A DNA stretch of 64,000 nucleotides from an uncultured Bacteroidales bacterium (GCA_900317955.1 ONIP01000013.1:1-64000); one strand, 5' to 3'; shown: positions 35,221 through 45,487, numbered from the stretch's first letter. Notes: generated by a model not told the origin, from the letters alone. A program made the numbers and translations.

Positions 35221-36297
35221 CTATTCTTCAGCAGGGGTCTCCACGGGAGTCCAAGGCTCTTCAAGAAGTTGTTCCACCTTGCGTTCCAATTCGGAACCGC
35301 GCAGGTTGCGGGCAACTACTTTGCCATTACGGTCGATAAGTACCGTGGAGGGCACAGACTTGATGCCGTAGGTCTTGCCACCCGATGAGGTCCATCCGTT
35401 GAGGTCGCTGACATGGTTGGGCCAGCTAAGGTTGTCGTCGGCGATGGCGCGAAGCCATGCATCGCGGGTTTTGTCAAGGGAGACGCTATAAATCTCGAAT
35501 CCTTGGTCGTGATAACGCTCATAGATACGCACCACATTGGGGTTTTCGCGACGGCAGGGGCCGCACCACGAAGCCCAGAAGTCGACCAAGACAACGTTGC
35601 CTCTAAGGTCGGACAGCTTGCGGATGGTGCTGTCGGGGTCGGGCATGGCGATTTCAGGAGCCTCCATGCCGGGATATACCACCCCCTGAAGTTGACGGTC
35701 TATATGTTTTACAAAGGGGTCTTCAGGGTATGTGGTGATGAGGTTGTCGTGGATTTTGGCATAAAGGGACACGTAGGTGTCGAAATTCCTGTCGAAATAA
35801 GTCACCAAGAAAGCACTCATCAAGATGTTGGAATTGACCGACAACAGGTGGGCGGCGCGATCAGGGAGCTGCGACTGCTGCTCGGGAGTCATGGCGGCAA
35901 GAAGCAGGTCGTTGAATTGACGATAGAGTTCCACATTCTTTGAGCCTTTGCAGGAAGCGATACTGAAAGCATGACGGTCGGCAAAATAGATGAGGTCTAC
36001 CTTCACCTTGTCTTTAGGTTCGAGCAGGATATGGCACATGCCGCTGCCCTTCTCGGTGGTTTGCAGGACATAATAGGCCGGTTCCTTGTGGTTAAGGGTG
36101 GTTTTGAAGCCTCCCTTGTTGTCGAGACGAAGCGTGTCGACCGGCTGAAGACGGTCTTTGACTATCTGGCTAATCACCAGACGAGACCCTTGGGGTACGC
36201 CGCGGAGGGTTCCGCTGAGAGTGGATTTCTGGGCCGGGAGACTGCAGACTGTCCCCAACAGGATGACGAGGAATAGAATTGTCTTTTTCATATTCAT
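35221..36297 (-). CDS. TlpA-type thiol-disulfide oxidoreductase with DUF4369-like N-terminus
   Basis: The 358-residue product has a signal peptide (ending CSLPAQ), a DUF4369-like beta domain (about 25-115) and a C-terminal thioredoxin domain with WCGPC (about 241-245) and a cis-Pro region VPSTVLID. It should reduce or oxidise disulfides in the periplasm. The frame opens MNMKK; its ATG overlaps the S41 peptidase stop by four bases. Confidence 0.92.
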   Translation of the reverse strand: MNMKKTILFLVILLGTVCSLPAQKSTLSGTLRGVPQGSRLVISQIVKDRLQPVDTLRLDNKGGFKTTLNHKEPAYYVLQTTEKGSGMCHILLEPKDKVKVDLIYFADRHAFSIASCKGSKNVELYRQFNDLLLAAMTPEQQSQLPDRAAHLLSVNSNILMSAFLVTYFDRNFDTYVSLYAKIHDNLITTYPEDPFVKHIDRQLQGVVYPGMEAPEIAMPDPDSTIRKLSDLRGNVVLVDFWASWCGPCRRENPNVVRIYERYHDQGFEIYSVSLDKTRDAWLRAIADDNLSWPNHVSDLNGWTSSGGKTYGIKSVPSTVLIDRNGKVVARNLRGSELERKVEQLLEEPWTPVETPAEE

Positions 36298-37925
36298 AAT
36301 GCTGATTTATTCTCTTTAACTGCCTTTTGCAGTTCGTGGTCATAAAGAAGCGACACACGGTAATAGGCGTTGTCATCGTAAAGGGCCATTGCCATGAGTG
36401 CTTTGTATCGGTTGCGGATATGTGCCGCGTATTTTTTCAGACAGCCGGCATGGGGCTTGATACCCTTTGCCTCGGCGGTGAGGAGAATGCGCTGCCAAGT
36501 GGCATCGTCCACCTGATAACGGTTCACGAAATCGTTTTCGGTGGGGTAACGCTTGGCCAGTTGGGCGTAGTTGTCGTGGATGTAATGATACATCACCTCC
36601 TCGAGCACCTGTTTGTCGATAAGCTTGTTGTAGTATGCCCAGTTGGTGTCGAGCACATAGGGAAGGGTTACATCGGGCTGGATACCTCCTCCGCCATACA
36701 CTTTACGGCCTTTCTTGGTGAGGTATTGCTGCGACGTGTCGGCGATGGCATTAAAGAGGGAGTCGGCAGAACTGTAGTTGGAAAAGATCCGGTTCAGGTA
36801 ATCCATATAGTAGGCGTCGCTCCCTTTTTGATAAGGACGCTGTATGCAACGTCCCGAAGGCGAGTAGTAACGGGCAATGGTAAGCAGGACAGCGTCGCCG
36901 TCAGGCAGGTCAAACTGCCGTTGCACCAACCCCTTGCCGAAACTGCATCGGCCTGCAATAATGCCGCGGTCGTTGTCTTGTATGGCACCCGAAACAACTT
37001 CGCTTGCACTGGCCGAGTACTCATTGATAAGGACGGTCAGCCTCCCCTCTTCAAACAACCCGCCAGAAGAGGCATAGAAATTGCGCCGACGGTCGTGGGC
37101 ACCCTCGGTGTAGACTATCAAATCGCCCTTAGGGAGCAACTCGTCGGCCATTCTTACTGCCGATTCGAGCGAACCGCCGCCGTTGCCACGCAGGTCGAGC
37201 ACCAGATGTTCCATGCCCTGCTTGAGCAGTTGCTTCAAAGCCTCGTGGAACTCGGTGCAGGTGGTCTCCGCAAAACGCGAAACATGGACATAGCCTGTCT
37301 TGCGGTCAATCATCACCGCGGCGGGGATGGAGGCATGCTGAATGACGTCGCGGCGTATTTTCACCTTTCGGGGTGTCTCCCATCCGGCACGGTCTATTGT
37401 CAAGGTAACATTGCTGAAACGGGGTCCGCGAATGAGATTTACCACGGCCTGCGACCCACCTTCCAGTTCCACTCCCGACACCTTCACAGTGTCAACCATC
37501 AGTATACGGTCGCCTGCCATAATACCGGCACGCCCCGCAGGGCCGTCCTTCCTCACATTGGAAGCATAAACGGTATCGTTGAGAACAAAGAGAACCACCC
37601 CGATGCCTTCAAATCGGCCATGGAGCAATTCCGCCTCTTTGTCGTAATCCTCTATCGAGAGATAGGTACTGTGTGGGTCGAGGGAGGAAAGCATCGACCT
37701 TACAGCCACTGTCGAGAGGGAGTCGTAATCCACCTGGTCAACATAATATCGGCTCACAATCTGCATGATTGCATTGAGACGTGAATCGCCCCCGCCCGCA
37801 TAGAGGCTGGAGCCCTTCCCCGTCGAGCCAAGGGGACCGGCCAAAAGCAAACCGCTCATCAAACCCACCACAATGGCCAGTATCACCACACCTGTCGAAA
37901 ACGTATATTTCTTCCCTTTTGTCAT
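36294..37925 (-). CDS. S41-family C-terminal processing peptidase
   Basis: The 543-residue protein has an N-terminal membrane anchor (VVILAIVVGLMSGLLLAG), a PDZ domain (about 90-175) and an S41 peptidase core. In the core SASASEV holds the catalytic Ser (about 305) and SFGKGLVQ the Lys (about 330). A helical C-terminal region of about 150 residues follows. It works in the periplasm. The TlpA-type gene overlaps its end, so both may serve envelope protein quality control. Confidence 0.93.
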   Translation of the reverse strand: MTKGKKYTFSTGVVILAIVVGLMSGLLLAGPLGSTGKGSSLYAGGGDSRLNAIMQIVSRYYVDQVDYDSLSTVAVRSMLSSLDPHSTYLSIEDYDKEAELLHGRFEGIGVVLFVLNDTVYASNVRKDGPAGRAGIMAGDRILMVDTVKVSGVELEGGSQAVVNLIRGPRFSNVTLTIDRAGWETPRKVKIRRDVIQHASIPAAVMIDRKTGYVHVSRFAETTCTEFHEALKQLLKQGMEHLVLDLRGNGGGSLESAVRMADELLPKGDLIVYTEGAHDRRRNFYASSGGLFEEGRLTVLINEYSASASEVVSGAIQDNDRGIIAGRCSFGKGLVQRQFDLPDGDAVLLTIARYYSPSGRCIQRPYQKGSDAYYMDYLNRIFSNYSSADSLFNAIADTSQQYLTKKGRKVYGGGGIQPDVTLPYVLDTNWAYYNKLIDKQVLEEVMYHYIHDNYAQLAKRYPTENDFVNRYQVDDATWQRILLTAEAKGIKPHAGCLKKYAAHIRNRYKALMAMALYDDNAYYRVSLLYDHELQKAVKENKSAL

Positions 37926-37955
37926 AACTTGTCGAATAACGGCATATTCTTAAAA

Positions 37956-38417
37956 TTATTGTGCTTGAATGGGGTCATTGTCAGCCAGCCAGCCCAACGC
38001 CCTGCCTACGATTTCGCGATGGTCGAAAGCCAGCGGTGGCAGGTCGTTGATGCTGAACCACTGCGCCGCGGCGGCATCGTCGCTCCCTTTTACCGTGCCC
38101 AATTCCGTCATGGCGACAAATGCCACTGTCACCGTGCGGCCCCTCGGGTCTCGGTCCACACGGCTGAAACTGCCCAACTCGGTCATTGGAGCGGAAAGCG
38201 TCAAGCCTGTCTCCTCCTGTAGCTCACGGCGGGCACATGCCTCGAGGGTTTCGTCCATTTCCATGAAACCGCCCGGCAAAGCCCACATACCCTTGTAAGG
38301 CTCATTCCCGCGCAAGACAAGCAGCAACGAACGGCTGCCATCCTCACTACAACCAAACACCACACAATCTGCTGTGAGCATTGGTCTTGGATAGCGATAA
38401 GTATACATTTTTTGCAA
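37956..38417 (-). CDS. Nudix hydrolase
   Basis: The 153-residue protein carries the Nudix box within GGFMEMDETLEACARRELQE followed by ETGL (about 48-71), the Mg-binding catalytic helix. The N-terminus YRYPRPMLTADCVVFG is typical of ADP-ribose or NUDIX-6-like hydrolases in Bacteroidetes. Substrate unknown. It lies between cysS and the S41 gene, 22 and 30 bases from each. Confidence 0.92.
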   Translation of the reverse strand: MQKMYTYRYPRPMLTADCVVFGCSEDGSRSLLLVLRGNEPYKGMWALPGGFMEMDETLEACARRELQEETGLTLSAPMTELGSFSRVDRDPRGRTVTVAFVAMTELGTVKGSDDAAAAQWFSINDLPPLAFDHREIVGRALGWLADNDPIQAQ

Positions 38418-38439
38418 GGTTTAACGACATACCGGCAAA

Positions 38440-39906
38440 TCAATTCAGTTCATAGGTTGCGCCATCCTTGCCGTCCTTCACTGTCACACCCAACGAGGAG
38501 AGCTCGTCGCGTATACGGTCGCTGGTTGCCCAGTCCTTGTTGGACTTGGCAGTGGCGCGGGCGTCAAGAATCATCTTCATCAAACCGTCCACCAAGGCGG
38601 TATTGTCCTTTGCCGACTCGTCGCGCAGCCCCATCACTTCAAACACAAAGGTATCCATCACCCCCTTCAGTTCGTCGATGTCGGCCTGGGTCAGAGTGGC
38701 TTTCTTGTCGTAGACTGTGTTGATTACCTTGGCCATGTCGAACAGGTGGCTGATGACAATAGGAGTGTTCAAGTCGTCGTTCATGGCATCGTAGCACAGC
38801 TGGCGGTAGCCCTTCACATCCACGCTGCTGCTCTTGGAAGGCTGCAAACGGCCAAGGGTCTTGTATGCCTGCATCAAACGGGCGTAGCCCTTCTCTGCGG
38901 CAATCAATGCCTCGTTGCTGAAGTCAACCGTGCTGCGGTAATGAGCCTGTAAGATGAAGAAACGTATTGTCATCGGAGCATAGGCTTGGGTCAGCAACTC
39001 ATGCTTGCCGGTGAAGAATTCGTCGAGCGTTATGAAATTGCCCAACGACTTGCCCATCTTCTGTCCGTTGATGGTAATCATGTTGTTGTGCATCCAGTAG
39101 CGGCAAGGCCCGTGGCCGCACACTGCTGTCTGCTGGGCCATCTCGCTTTCGTGGTGGGGGAACATCAAGTCCATGCCACCGCCGTGAATGTCGAACATCT
39201 GCCCCAGATACTTGGTGCCCATGGCCGTGCACTCTGTGTGCCAGCCTGGGAATCCAACGCTCCAAGGGGAATTCCAACGCATAATGTGTTCAGGTTGTGC
39301 CTTTTTCCAGAGGGCGAAATCACCGCTGAAACGTTTTTCGTCCTGACCGTCGAGTTCGCGGGTGGTAGAAAGCATCTCCTCTATCACACGCCCGCTCAGC
39401 CGACCATAACTGCCGAAATGTTCATGGTATTTCCGCACATCGAAGTACACACTCCCTTCGCTCACATAAGCAAATCCTGCATCGAGAATCTTCTGCACCA
39501 ACTCTATCTGTTCCATCACATGTCCCGAGGCCAACGGCTCGATACTGGGACGCAGCACATTCAGCGCATCCATTGCTGCATGATAACGGTTGGTGTAATA
39601 TTGAGCCACTTCCATCGGCTCGAGTTGCTCCAGACGTGCTTTCTTGGCAATCTTGTCCTCGCCCTCGTCTGCATCGTGTTCCAGATGTCCCACGTCCGTA
39701 ATATTACGCACATAACGCACCTTGTATCCCAAATGTTTCAGGTAGCGGTAAAGTACATCGAATGTGATAGCGGGGCGGGCATGACCCAGATGTCCGTCTC
39801 CATATACCGTGGGACCGCACACATACATTCCCACATGCCCTTCTGTTACGGGCTTGAACAGCTCCTTCTGATGCGAAAGAGTATTGTAAATCAATAACTG
39901 CTGCAT
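38440..39906 (-). CDS. cysS: Cysteinyl-tRNA synthetase
   Basis: The 488-residue class I enzyme has [18 protein letters not shown] (about 28-45, zinc Cys and HIGH-type motif), GWHTECTAM (second zinc Cys), HHESEMAQ and the KMSKS loop read as KMGKSLGN (about 283). Length is normal. It appears to lead a run cysS, Nudix, S41, TlpA. Confidence 0.96.
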   Translation of the reverse strand: MQQLLIYNTLSHQKELFKPVTEGHVGMYVCGPTVYGDGHLGHARPAITFDVLYRYLKHLGYKVRYVRNITDVGHLEHDADEGEDKIAKKARLEQLEPMEVAQYYTNRYHAAMDALNVLRPSIEPLASGHVMEQIELVQKILDAGFAYVSEGSVYFDVRKYHEHFGSYGRLSGRVIEEMLSTTRELDGQDEKRFSGDFALWKKAQPEHIMRWNSPWSVGFPGWHTECTAMGTKYLGQMFDIHGGGMDLMFPHHESEMAQQTAVCGHGPCRYWMHNNMITINGQKMGKSLGNFITLDEFFTGKHELLTQAYAPMTIRFFILQAHYRSTVDFSNEALIAAEKGYARLMQAYKTLGRLQPSKSSSVDVKGYRQLCYDAMNDDLNTPIVISHLFDMAKVINTVYDKKATLTQADIDELKGVMDTFVFEVMGLRDESAKDNTALVDGLMKMILDARATAKSNKDWATSDRIRDELSSLGVTVKDGKDGATYELN

Positions 39907-39929
39907 AATCTATTCTAAAAAATAATTTG

Positions 39930-39937
39930 CAAAGTTA
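39930..39937 (-). promoter_or_regulatory. -7 box of cysS
   Basis: TAACTTTG on the minus strand, 24 bases before the ATG; the nearest TTG is only 16 bases away. A hairpin (GAACCGTG/CACGGTTC, 39980-40012) downstream of the lipoprotein gene may end its transcript. Confidence 0.45.
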
Positions 39938-40034
39938 CGAAAAAAATCGGAAACAACTAATTATAACCCAACATAAACTGAACCGTGACGGATGCAACAC
40001 CCGCCACGGTTCGTTGTTTCAAGCCACCAAAAGG

Positions 40035-41003
40035 CTATTTTGAATATTCAAAATAAAGGGTCTCGGAGTAGTTGTAGCGGTAATCTTCCAAAGACACAAT
40101 CGTCACCCCCGTGCGGCTTTCTGGCCAGTCGCCTTTGTAGGTGTAGCTGTAATTGGTCTCCTCAGTTGTCTTGTCACCGCTTGTCGGGATATAGGTGGAA
40201 ACGGCCTTGGTCACATTGTTCCGGTTGGCAAAATCGCCCAACTCGTTGTTGAACTGGCCACTCAGCGACATGAACAAACCAAAGTATGGATTGTTTTTCT
40301 TGTCGTATGCAAAGGTTGTCTCCTCTTTGCCGTATTCGCCCGAATAAACCATCTTGGAAATATTCTTGCCTTCCCAGGTGAAATCATACGTTTGTGTCTC
40401 GTACGGGTCTTTGGTTCCCTCGTTCACACCTTCGGCATGTTTTACCTGCACGTTGACACCTTCTGTCAGCAACATGCGGCCTATCAGCTGCTCCATCAGC
40501 AAGCCTTCATATCCAACGCCTTTCGAACGGCGCATCTGCACCTCCATACGGGTGATTTTCTTTCCATCATGAGTAAATGTATAGACTGCAAACGGGGCAT
40601 AGGGATTCACCTGTTTTTGTACCAACTCTATTTTTTGGATTTTCTTGCCGTCGTAGAAGAAATTCAATTGCAGGTTACTCCCGTCAATGCTTTTCACACG
40701 GTTGCCGTCATAGTTAAAACTGAAGGTCTGATCCTCCTTGGCTCCCGATCTGTCGTGGAAGGTTATCTGCTGCAGTTTGCCATCCTTCCAGCTCCATGTC
40801 TCAGCCAGTGCCTTGTCTTCCGATGAACTCCCGGTAGCCTCCCACGCTCCGGTCTCTTCGTTAAAAACTTCCATCGTCGACGTGGATGATTGATAAACAT
40901 GCTCTATCTGCTCCTTGGGTTTGTATACGCCCTCTTTCTCCGAGCAGGAAGCCATCAGCCCCATCATGGCAACGACTGATAAACAAACAACTATTTTCTT
41001 CAT
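40035..41003 (-). CDS. Lipoprotein with repeated beta strands, unknown function
   Basis: Starting at the ATG at 41003 the 322-residue product has a lipoprotein signal (VVAMMGLMASC, Cys about 20). The open frame runs 34 codons further up but that part has no lipoprotein sense. The mature part has repeated motifs such as FNYDGNRVKSI, FTHDGKKITRM and FTWEGKNISKM, like the DUF4595/RHS-like beta repeats of Bacteroidales lipoproteins. Confidence 0.75.
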   Translation of the reverse strand: MKKIVVCLSVVAMMGLMASCSEKEGVYKPKEQIEHVYQSSTSTMEVFNEETGAWEATGSSSEDKALAETWSWKDGKLQQITFHDRSGAKEDQTFSFNYDGNRVKSIDGSNLQLNFFYDGKKIQKIELVQKQVNPYAPFAVYTFTHDGKKITRMEVQMRRSKGVGYEGLLMEQLIGRMLLTEGVNVQVKHAEGVNEGTKDPYETQTYDFTWEGKNISKMVYSGEYGKEETTFAYDKKNNPYFGLFMSLSGQFNNELGDFANRNNVTKAVSTYIPTSGDKTTEETNYSYTYKGDWPESRTGVTIVSLEDYRYNYSETLYFEYSK

Positions 41004-41215
41004 AATTAATGTTTTTTTTATTCTGGGTCTTAATATTGTCAAGCCCCCATCCGGCAGACCCACACAACCGGTACAAAAGCCAATAATCTCTCCAATAACG
41101 TACAAGCATGAAAAAAAGTATGTGCTACGTCCACTCTTGCAACTTTTTTATTTTTTCAGGCACCTCTACTTGCCGAGACATCCTTGCTTACATGGCACCC
41201 GAAAGGCAACCTTGC

Positions 41216-41725
41216 TCATTCACCGCGCAAATACCAATACATCATGTCTATCTCCGACGGCAGCAACCAGTCATAGTTCAGCATCTCCCCTATCTTCCAC
41301 TCTCCCTCTTCTTTCATCATCAACAAGAAAACCTCTGTCTCTACTCCAAGGTTATGTATCGTCACCTTGGCCCAGTATTTTTCCCCGTCTCCCGAATCCA
41401 TCACAGTGTCAAGTGTAAATGTCGGCTTGCCCCAGTCCTGTGCCATTATCCAATGGTCATAGTCCCAAAATCCTACTCCTCCCGTGCTGTCCTGCATGTC
41501 AAAAGCCTTCACACTGTCTATCACATGCCGGTAATCCTCCGTCAGGTAACGCTGGTCAAACGTCTCTGACGAGTCCTTGTTCTCTGCATAACATGCCATA
41601 ACATGGCCGTAAATACTGTTCACCGCCTCCGCAACGGCATCCTCATTGCGTTCGGGCACGGCCTTCCGCCCGCAGGCACTCACCATCAACACCCCAAGCA
41701 CTACAATAATAATTCTTCTTTTCAT
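41216..41725 (-). CDS. Lipoprotein, DUF3828-like
   Basis: From the ATG at 41725 the 169-residue product starts MKRRIIIVVLGVLMVSAC (lipid Cys 18). Mature segments YLTEDYRHVID and VTIHNLGVETEVFLLMMKEE, followed by EGEWKIGEMLNYD, resemble small NTF2-like or DUF3828 lipoproteins; this is tentative. Twelve upstream in-frame codons were left out because the lipoprotein signal begins at the second Met. Confidence 0.65.
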   Translation of the reverse strand: MKRRIIIVVLGVLMVSACGRKAVPERNEDAVAEAVNSIYGHVMACYAENKDSSETFDQRYLTEDYRHVIDSVKAFDMQDSTGGVGFWDYDHWIMAQDWGKPTFTLDTVMDSGDGEKYWAKVTIHNLGVETEVFLLMMKEEGEWKIGEMLNYDWLLPSEIDMMYWYLRGE

Positions 41726-41850
41726 ATCGTTAATGTTAACTGTTTCTTCCAAGCAAGGCATACTCCTCCTCTACTCCCCCCTGCTGTCAGCCAGCAACTA
41801 CCTGCCGACACCCCCCGCTCAAGGAACTGGCGCCTCTGCCTTGACGGATG

Positions 41851-41858
41851 CAAAAATA
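41851..41858 (-). promoter_or_regulatory. -7 box of the DUF3828-like lipoprotein gene
   Basis: TATTTTTG on the minus strand; no TTG at the usual distance. Confidence 0.35.
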
Positions 41859-41899
41859 CATATTTTCTCCAAAATAGGCGGCTTTTTTTCTTCATCAGC

Positions 41900-41929
41900 T
41901 TTGCATTTAACATATTTTTTGTATCTTTG
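41900..41929 (+). promoter_or_regulatory. Promoter of the DUF5692 gene
   Basis: TTTG (41900-41903), 18 bases, TATCTTTG (41922-41929), about 90 bases before the ATG. Confidence 0.75.
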
Positions 41930-42020
41930 TAAAGTCAAACATGACGCAAATCACCGCTCACAACAAAGATTCTCAACTGAATATAAACACATTTATTAAC
42001 CAACTTAATACATCTCAACT

Positions 42021-43070
42021 ATGTTTTTTCACGTTTATGGCGCTCATGCGCTACTGCAATGGGGAATGATGCTCGTCGTCCTCGCCGGCCTCATCCTCTG
42101 GAATGAATTTGCCCGCCGCACCAAAACCGGTGGCATCATCACCTTCTTTGCCATCCCCGTTATCCTTACCGCCTATTTTGTGGCCATCGCCATCGGTGCC
42201 CGCACCGGCGCCGAATGGGCTCTCAACAACCAGACCCACCTCTACATGAACGGCTGGTTCCACTACGCCAAACTCTACGCCGCTCTCACCGGGTGCATCG
42301 GCTTCATGATGATTAAATACAAATGGGGCATCGGTGCCAAGCACTGGTTCAAACCCTTCCCCTTCGTCATCGTGGCCATCAACATCCTCATCGCCGTCGC
42401 CTCCGACTTCGAATCCGCCATCAAAGGCTGGAACTGTTGGTGGCTCAGCAGCGAAGGGGTCTGGCTCTATGGCGGCTGGCACAATGTCATGAACGGCATC
42501 GCCGGCATCCTCAACATCTTCTGCATGACCGCCTGGTGGCGTGTCTACCCCTCAAAAGACAAGAAAGACATGATCTGGGCCGACATGACCTGGGTCTACA
42601 TCGTCATCTACGACATCTGGAATTTCGCCTACACCTACAACTGCCTCCCCACCCATTCTTGGTTCTGCGGCATCGCCCTGCTCCTGGCTCCCACTGTGGC
42701 AGCTCTCCTCTGGAACCGCGGCGGCTGGATTCAGAACCGTGCCAACACCCTGGCCATCTGGTGCATGTTCGCTCAGGTGTTCCCCCTCTTCCAGGAAACT
42801 TTCCACAACGGCTTCCATAAATTCAACTGGGTGGCTCTCCCCACTACCTATGCCGACGGCACTCTCAACGGCATTGTCGAAGGGGGCTCTGCCAACGCCA
42901 ACCCCACTGCCATGACCGTCATCAGCGCCCTCGCCCTCGTCACCAACATCATCGCCCTCGCCTACATCATCCACATTTCAAGAAAACGTCACATCAACCC
43001 CTACAAGGAAGATGTCTTCGTCAACCAGAAATACTACAAAGATGCTATGGCTCGCGCCGTGGTCGAATAG
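42021..43070 (+). CDS. DUF5692-family polytopic membrane protein
   Basis: The 349-residue protein has eight or nine hydrophobic helices and no signal peptide. It is rich in Trp and aromatic residues (GWNCWWLSSEGVWLYGGWHN, TYNCLPTHSWFCG). I recall the DUF5692 name for this gut-anaerobe family from the MFFHVYGAHALLQW start; function unknown. Codon use is strongly C-ending, as in nrdJ and the dipeptidases, which points to high expression. It is a single-gene unit with promoter and hairpin. Confidence 0.75.
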   Translation: MFFHVYGAHALLQWGMMLVVLAGLILWNEFARRTKTGGIITFFAIPVILTAYFVAIAIGARTGAEWALNNQTHLYMNGWFHYAKLYAALTGCIGFMMIKYKWGIGAKHWFKPFPFVIVAINILIAVASDFESAIKGWNCWWLSSEGVWLYGGWHNVMNGIAGILNIFCMTAWWRVYPSKDKKDMIWADMTWVYIVIYDIWNFAYTYNCLPTHSWFCGIALLLAPTVAALLWNRGGWIQNRANTLAIWCMFAQVFPLFQETFHNGFHKFNWVALPTTYADGTLNGIVEGGSANANPTAMTVISALALVTNIIALAYIIHISRKRHINPYKEDVFVNQKYYKDAMARAVVE

Positions 43071-43086
43071 TTATTCTTTCTTTAAT

Positions 43087-43127
43087 ACAAACAAGAGGAG
43101 GCCGCACTCACGCCTCCTCTTGTTTGT
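43087..43127 (+). terminator. Hairpin after the DUF5692 gene
   Basis: A 16-bp perfect stem (43087-43102 with 43112-43127) around CGCACTCAC. The T tract is weak (TTGTTTGT lies within the arm). Confidence 0.7.
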
Positions 43128-43315
43128 ATAATATCAGCCTGTTTCTTAAAAAAACTGTGCTCCGCACACCAAACACCAACACCATATCGCACCGAAAACC
43201 AAAACACTGAAAATTTTTCACTTTTTTTTATTCCCACGTGGCACTTTTCGCCCTTTTTTGCAACTAATCTTACAAAATAGAAAACAAAAAAGGACTCCTC
43301 ACTCTGCTATAATGT

Positions 43316-43627
43316 ATGCCTAAAGATAAACTACAAGACGAATTCATGGAATTGCTCAATCAATGTCAGGGCACCATTATCAAAATATGCCTGCTCCACA
43401 CCGACAGGCAGCCCGACAGCGTGAACGACCTCTATCAGGAAATCGTCTGTAACCTCTGGGAAAGTTTCCCCCGTTTCCGCCACCAAAGCAAGCCCAACAC
43501 TTGGGTCTACCGCATAGCTCTCAACACCGCATATATGCAACATCGCTCACGCAAGCACATTCCAAAGTTCATCTCTCTCAACGACTATATGTGCGAAAAT
43601 ATTGCCAACCCCGAGGTGGCAATATAA
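43316..43627 (+). pseudogene. ECF sigma factor lacking region 4
   Basis: The 103-residue frame has sigma region 2 (DLYQEIVCNLWESFPRF, then PNTWVYRIALNTAYMQHRSR, about 62-81) and stops soon after (ENIANPEVAI). Region 4, which reads the -35 region, is missing. The intact relative at 25820-26296 is 158 residues. The end overlaps the next frame by 26 bases, where sequence of a different gene begins, so a deletion or misassembly joined the two. Confidence 0.75.
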
Positions 43628-44600
43628 TGTAACCAGAAACGTATGGACCGTGTACGGTTTTTATATGGCCATGGTCGACTATGTCAATGTCAACACGCAG
43701 TCTTCCGACACCTGCATGGGCTCGGCCTATCCCAGCGGGCAGCTGTCCCAGCATGTGCACCAAACCCTCCATGCCGTCCGCAAACCGGGTTATGTCTTCT
43801 CCCACTGGGTCGACGGCGTTGTCTCTCCTCAGGTCGTCAGCTACGACAACCCTCGCTCCGTCCTCCTGACACAGGACTCCACCTTCACTGCTGTCTTCCG
43901 GCCAAGCAGGCGCTACCATGTCGAGGGCAGAACCCACAACCCTGACCGCGGCGCCGTGTTCGGCTCAGGCGACTTCTTCGAGGGCGACACTATCACCCTC
44001 CACGCCGTCCCCAACAGCGGTTTCGCCTTCGCCTATTGGAGCAACGGCAGCACCCGCAATCCTGCACACATCGTTGTCGACCGCGACACGCTCCTCTCCG
44101 CCGTCTTCCGCAGGTGCGAAGTGCTTCGCGTCGACGCTCTCACCTCCGACCACTCGCGCGGCTACGTCTCCGGCGGCGGCTACTACAACGAATTCGATGT
44201 CGCCACTCTCAGGGCCTCCCCTCAGCTTAACTATGTCTTCCACCACTGGAACGACAGCTGCACCGACAACCCTCGCTCCTTCTCCGTCACTCAGGACACC
44301 GCCTTCACCGCCTTTTTCGTCTCGCTCGACGCCATCGGCAATGTCGATGAGGCCTCCTCCTTCTTCTCCCTCTCCCCTAACCCCGCACGCTCCGTCGTCA
44401 ACGTCTCCGTCTCGCTGCAAGCAGCTCCCCTATCCCAATGCCGACTCGCCGTCGTCGACGCCTCCGGCCTCGAACGGCTCTCACTCCCTCTCAACGGCCC
44501 CGACACCTCCATCCCTCTCGACAACCTCTCCCCCGGCACCTACTTCGTCGTCCTGCACTCTCCTAAAGGCTCCTTCACCCAACGCCTGGTCGTGAACTGA
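43602..44600 (+). pseudogene. T9SS-sorted protein missing its N-terminus
   Basis: The 332-residue frame has no signal peptide, yet it carries three Listeria-Bacteroides (InlB B-type) repeats, each ending with an HWxDG or YWSNG motif and DNPRS-like words, at about 40-110, 115-185 and 187-255. A T9SS C-terminal domain follows (FSLSPNPARSVVNVSV, about 262-332). A T9SS substrate without a signal peptide cannot be exported, so this is the 3' part of a longer gene. The first ATG at 43602 lies inside the sigma remnant. Confidence 0.75.
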
Positions 44601-44656
44601 CAACCATTACATCAACCTGCACATTTTTTTGGTACCCGATAAAAATGCCAACGCCA

Positions 44657-44709
44657 CGCTATCCTATTAAGCCCACACTTGGAACGGGACTTAATAGGAT
44701 AGCGTTTTT
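44657..44709 (+). terminator. Long inverted repeat with T run, related to an intergenic repeat
   Basis: CGCTATCCTATTAAG (44657-44671) pairs exactly with 44690-44704, followed by TTTTT. It can end the T9SS transcript. The arm plus CCCACAC matches sequence inside the element at 46083-46399, so it is also a dispersed repeat. Confidence 0.75.
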
Positions 44710-44834
44710 GACACGTATTGCATGAAGTACGCAACTTGATAAAGTATAGATGTTTGCAACGCAAAAAAATATTATCAAGACACCAATCACTGGTTATAAT
44801 GCACACCCTGCCTGTCTATGTCAAGGATTTTTTG

Positions 44835-44842
44835 TATCTTTG
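44835..44842 (+). promoter_or_regulatory. -7 box of the carbonic anhydrase gene
   Basis: TATCTTTG followed by CAC, about 100 bases before the ATG; no TTG box found. Confidence 0.45.
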
Positions 44843-44944
44843 CACTCCCAAAACAATCAAGTGCTATAGATTAACTGCAATATTTCCCTGATACCATTAC
44901 ACACTGCCCTAATAGAACAATACACCCTATCAATACCAACCATC

Positions 44945-45487
44945 ATGATTGACAATATTATTCAATACAACAAAGAATTCGTTGCCAACAAAGGCTACCA
45001 ACGATATGTTACCGACAAGTACCCCGACAAAAAACTTGCCGTGCTGTCATGCATGGACACTCGTCTTACCGAACTGCTCCCTGCTGCTTTGGGTCTTAAA
45101 AACGGCGATGCCAAAATTATCAAAAACGCCGGGGGTCTCGTCATCTCCGCTTTCGACTCCGCCATGCGAAGCCTCATTGTGGCTGTCTACGAACTGGGCG
45201 TAAAGCACATCATGGTGGTGGCTCACTCCCACTGCGGCGCTTGCCACATGAACTATAGCCACTTCCATGACGAAATGCTGGCGCGGGGCATAACAGAACA
45301 AACCCTCGACACCATTCGCAAGTGCGGCATCGACTTGGACCACTGGCTCGAAGGCTTCAAAGATACCCCCGAATCTGTTAGACGCACTGTTGACACCATC
45401 CGCACACACCCGCTGGTACCAAAGGACATTGAAGTGCGCGGCTTCATCATCGACTCCGAAACCGGAGCCCTGGAAGAAATCATTTGA
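44945..45487 (+). CDS. Beta-class carbonic anhydrase
   Basis: The 180-residue zinc enzyme interconverts CO2 and bicarbonate. The zinc and dyad residues are visible: C36-x-D38-x-R40 (SCMDTR), then H94-x-x-C97 followed by GAC (HSHCGAC). The length fits the short beta-CA subgroup. It is cytoplasmic. It stands alone, followed by a repeat tract. Confidence 0.94.
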   Translation: MIDNIIQYNKEFVANKGYQRYVTDKYPDKKLAVLSCMDTRLTELLPAALGLKNGDAKIIKNAGGLVISAFDSAMRSLIVAVYELGVKHIMVVAHSHCGACHMNYSHFHDEMLARGITEQTLDTIRKCGIDLDHWLEGFKDTPESVRRTVDTIRTHPLVPKDIEVRGFIIDSETGALEEII

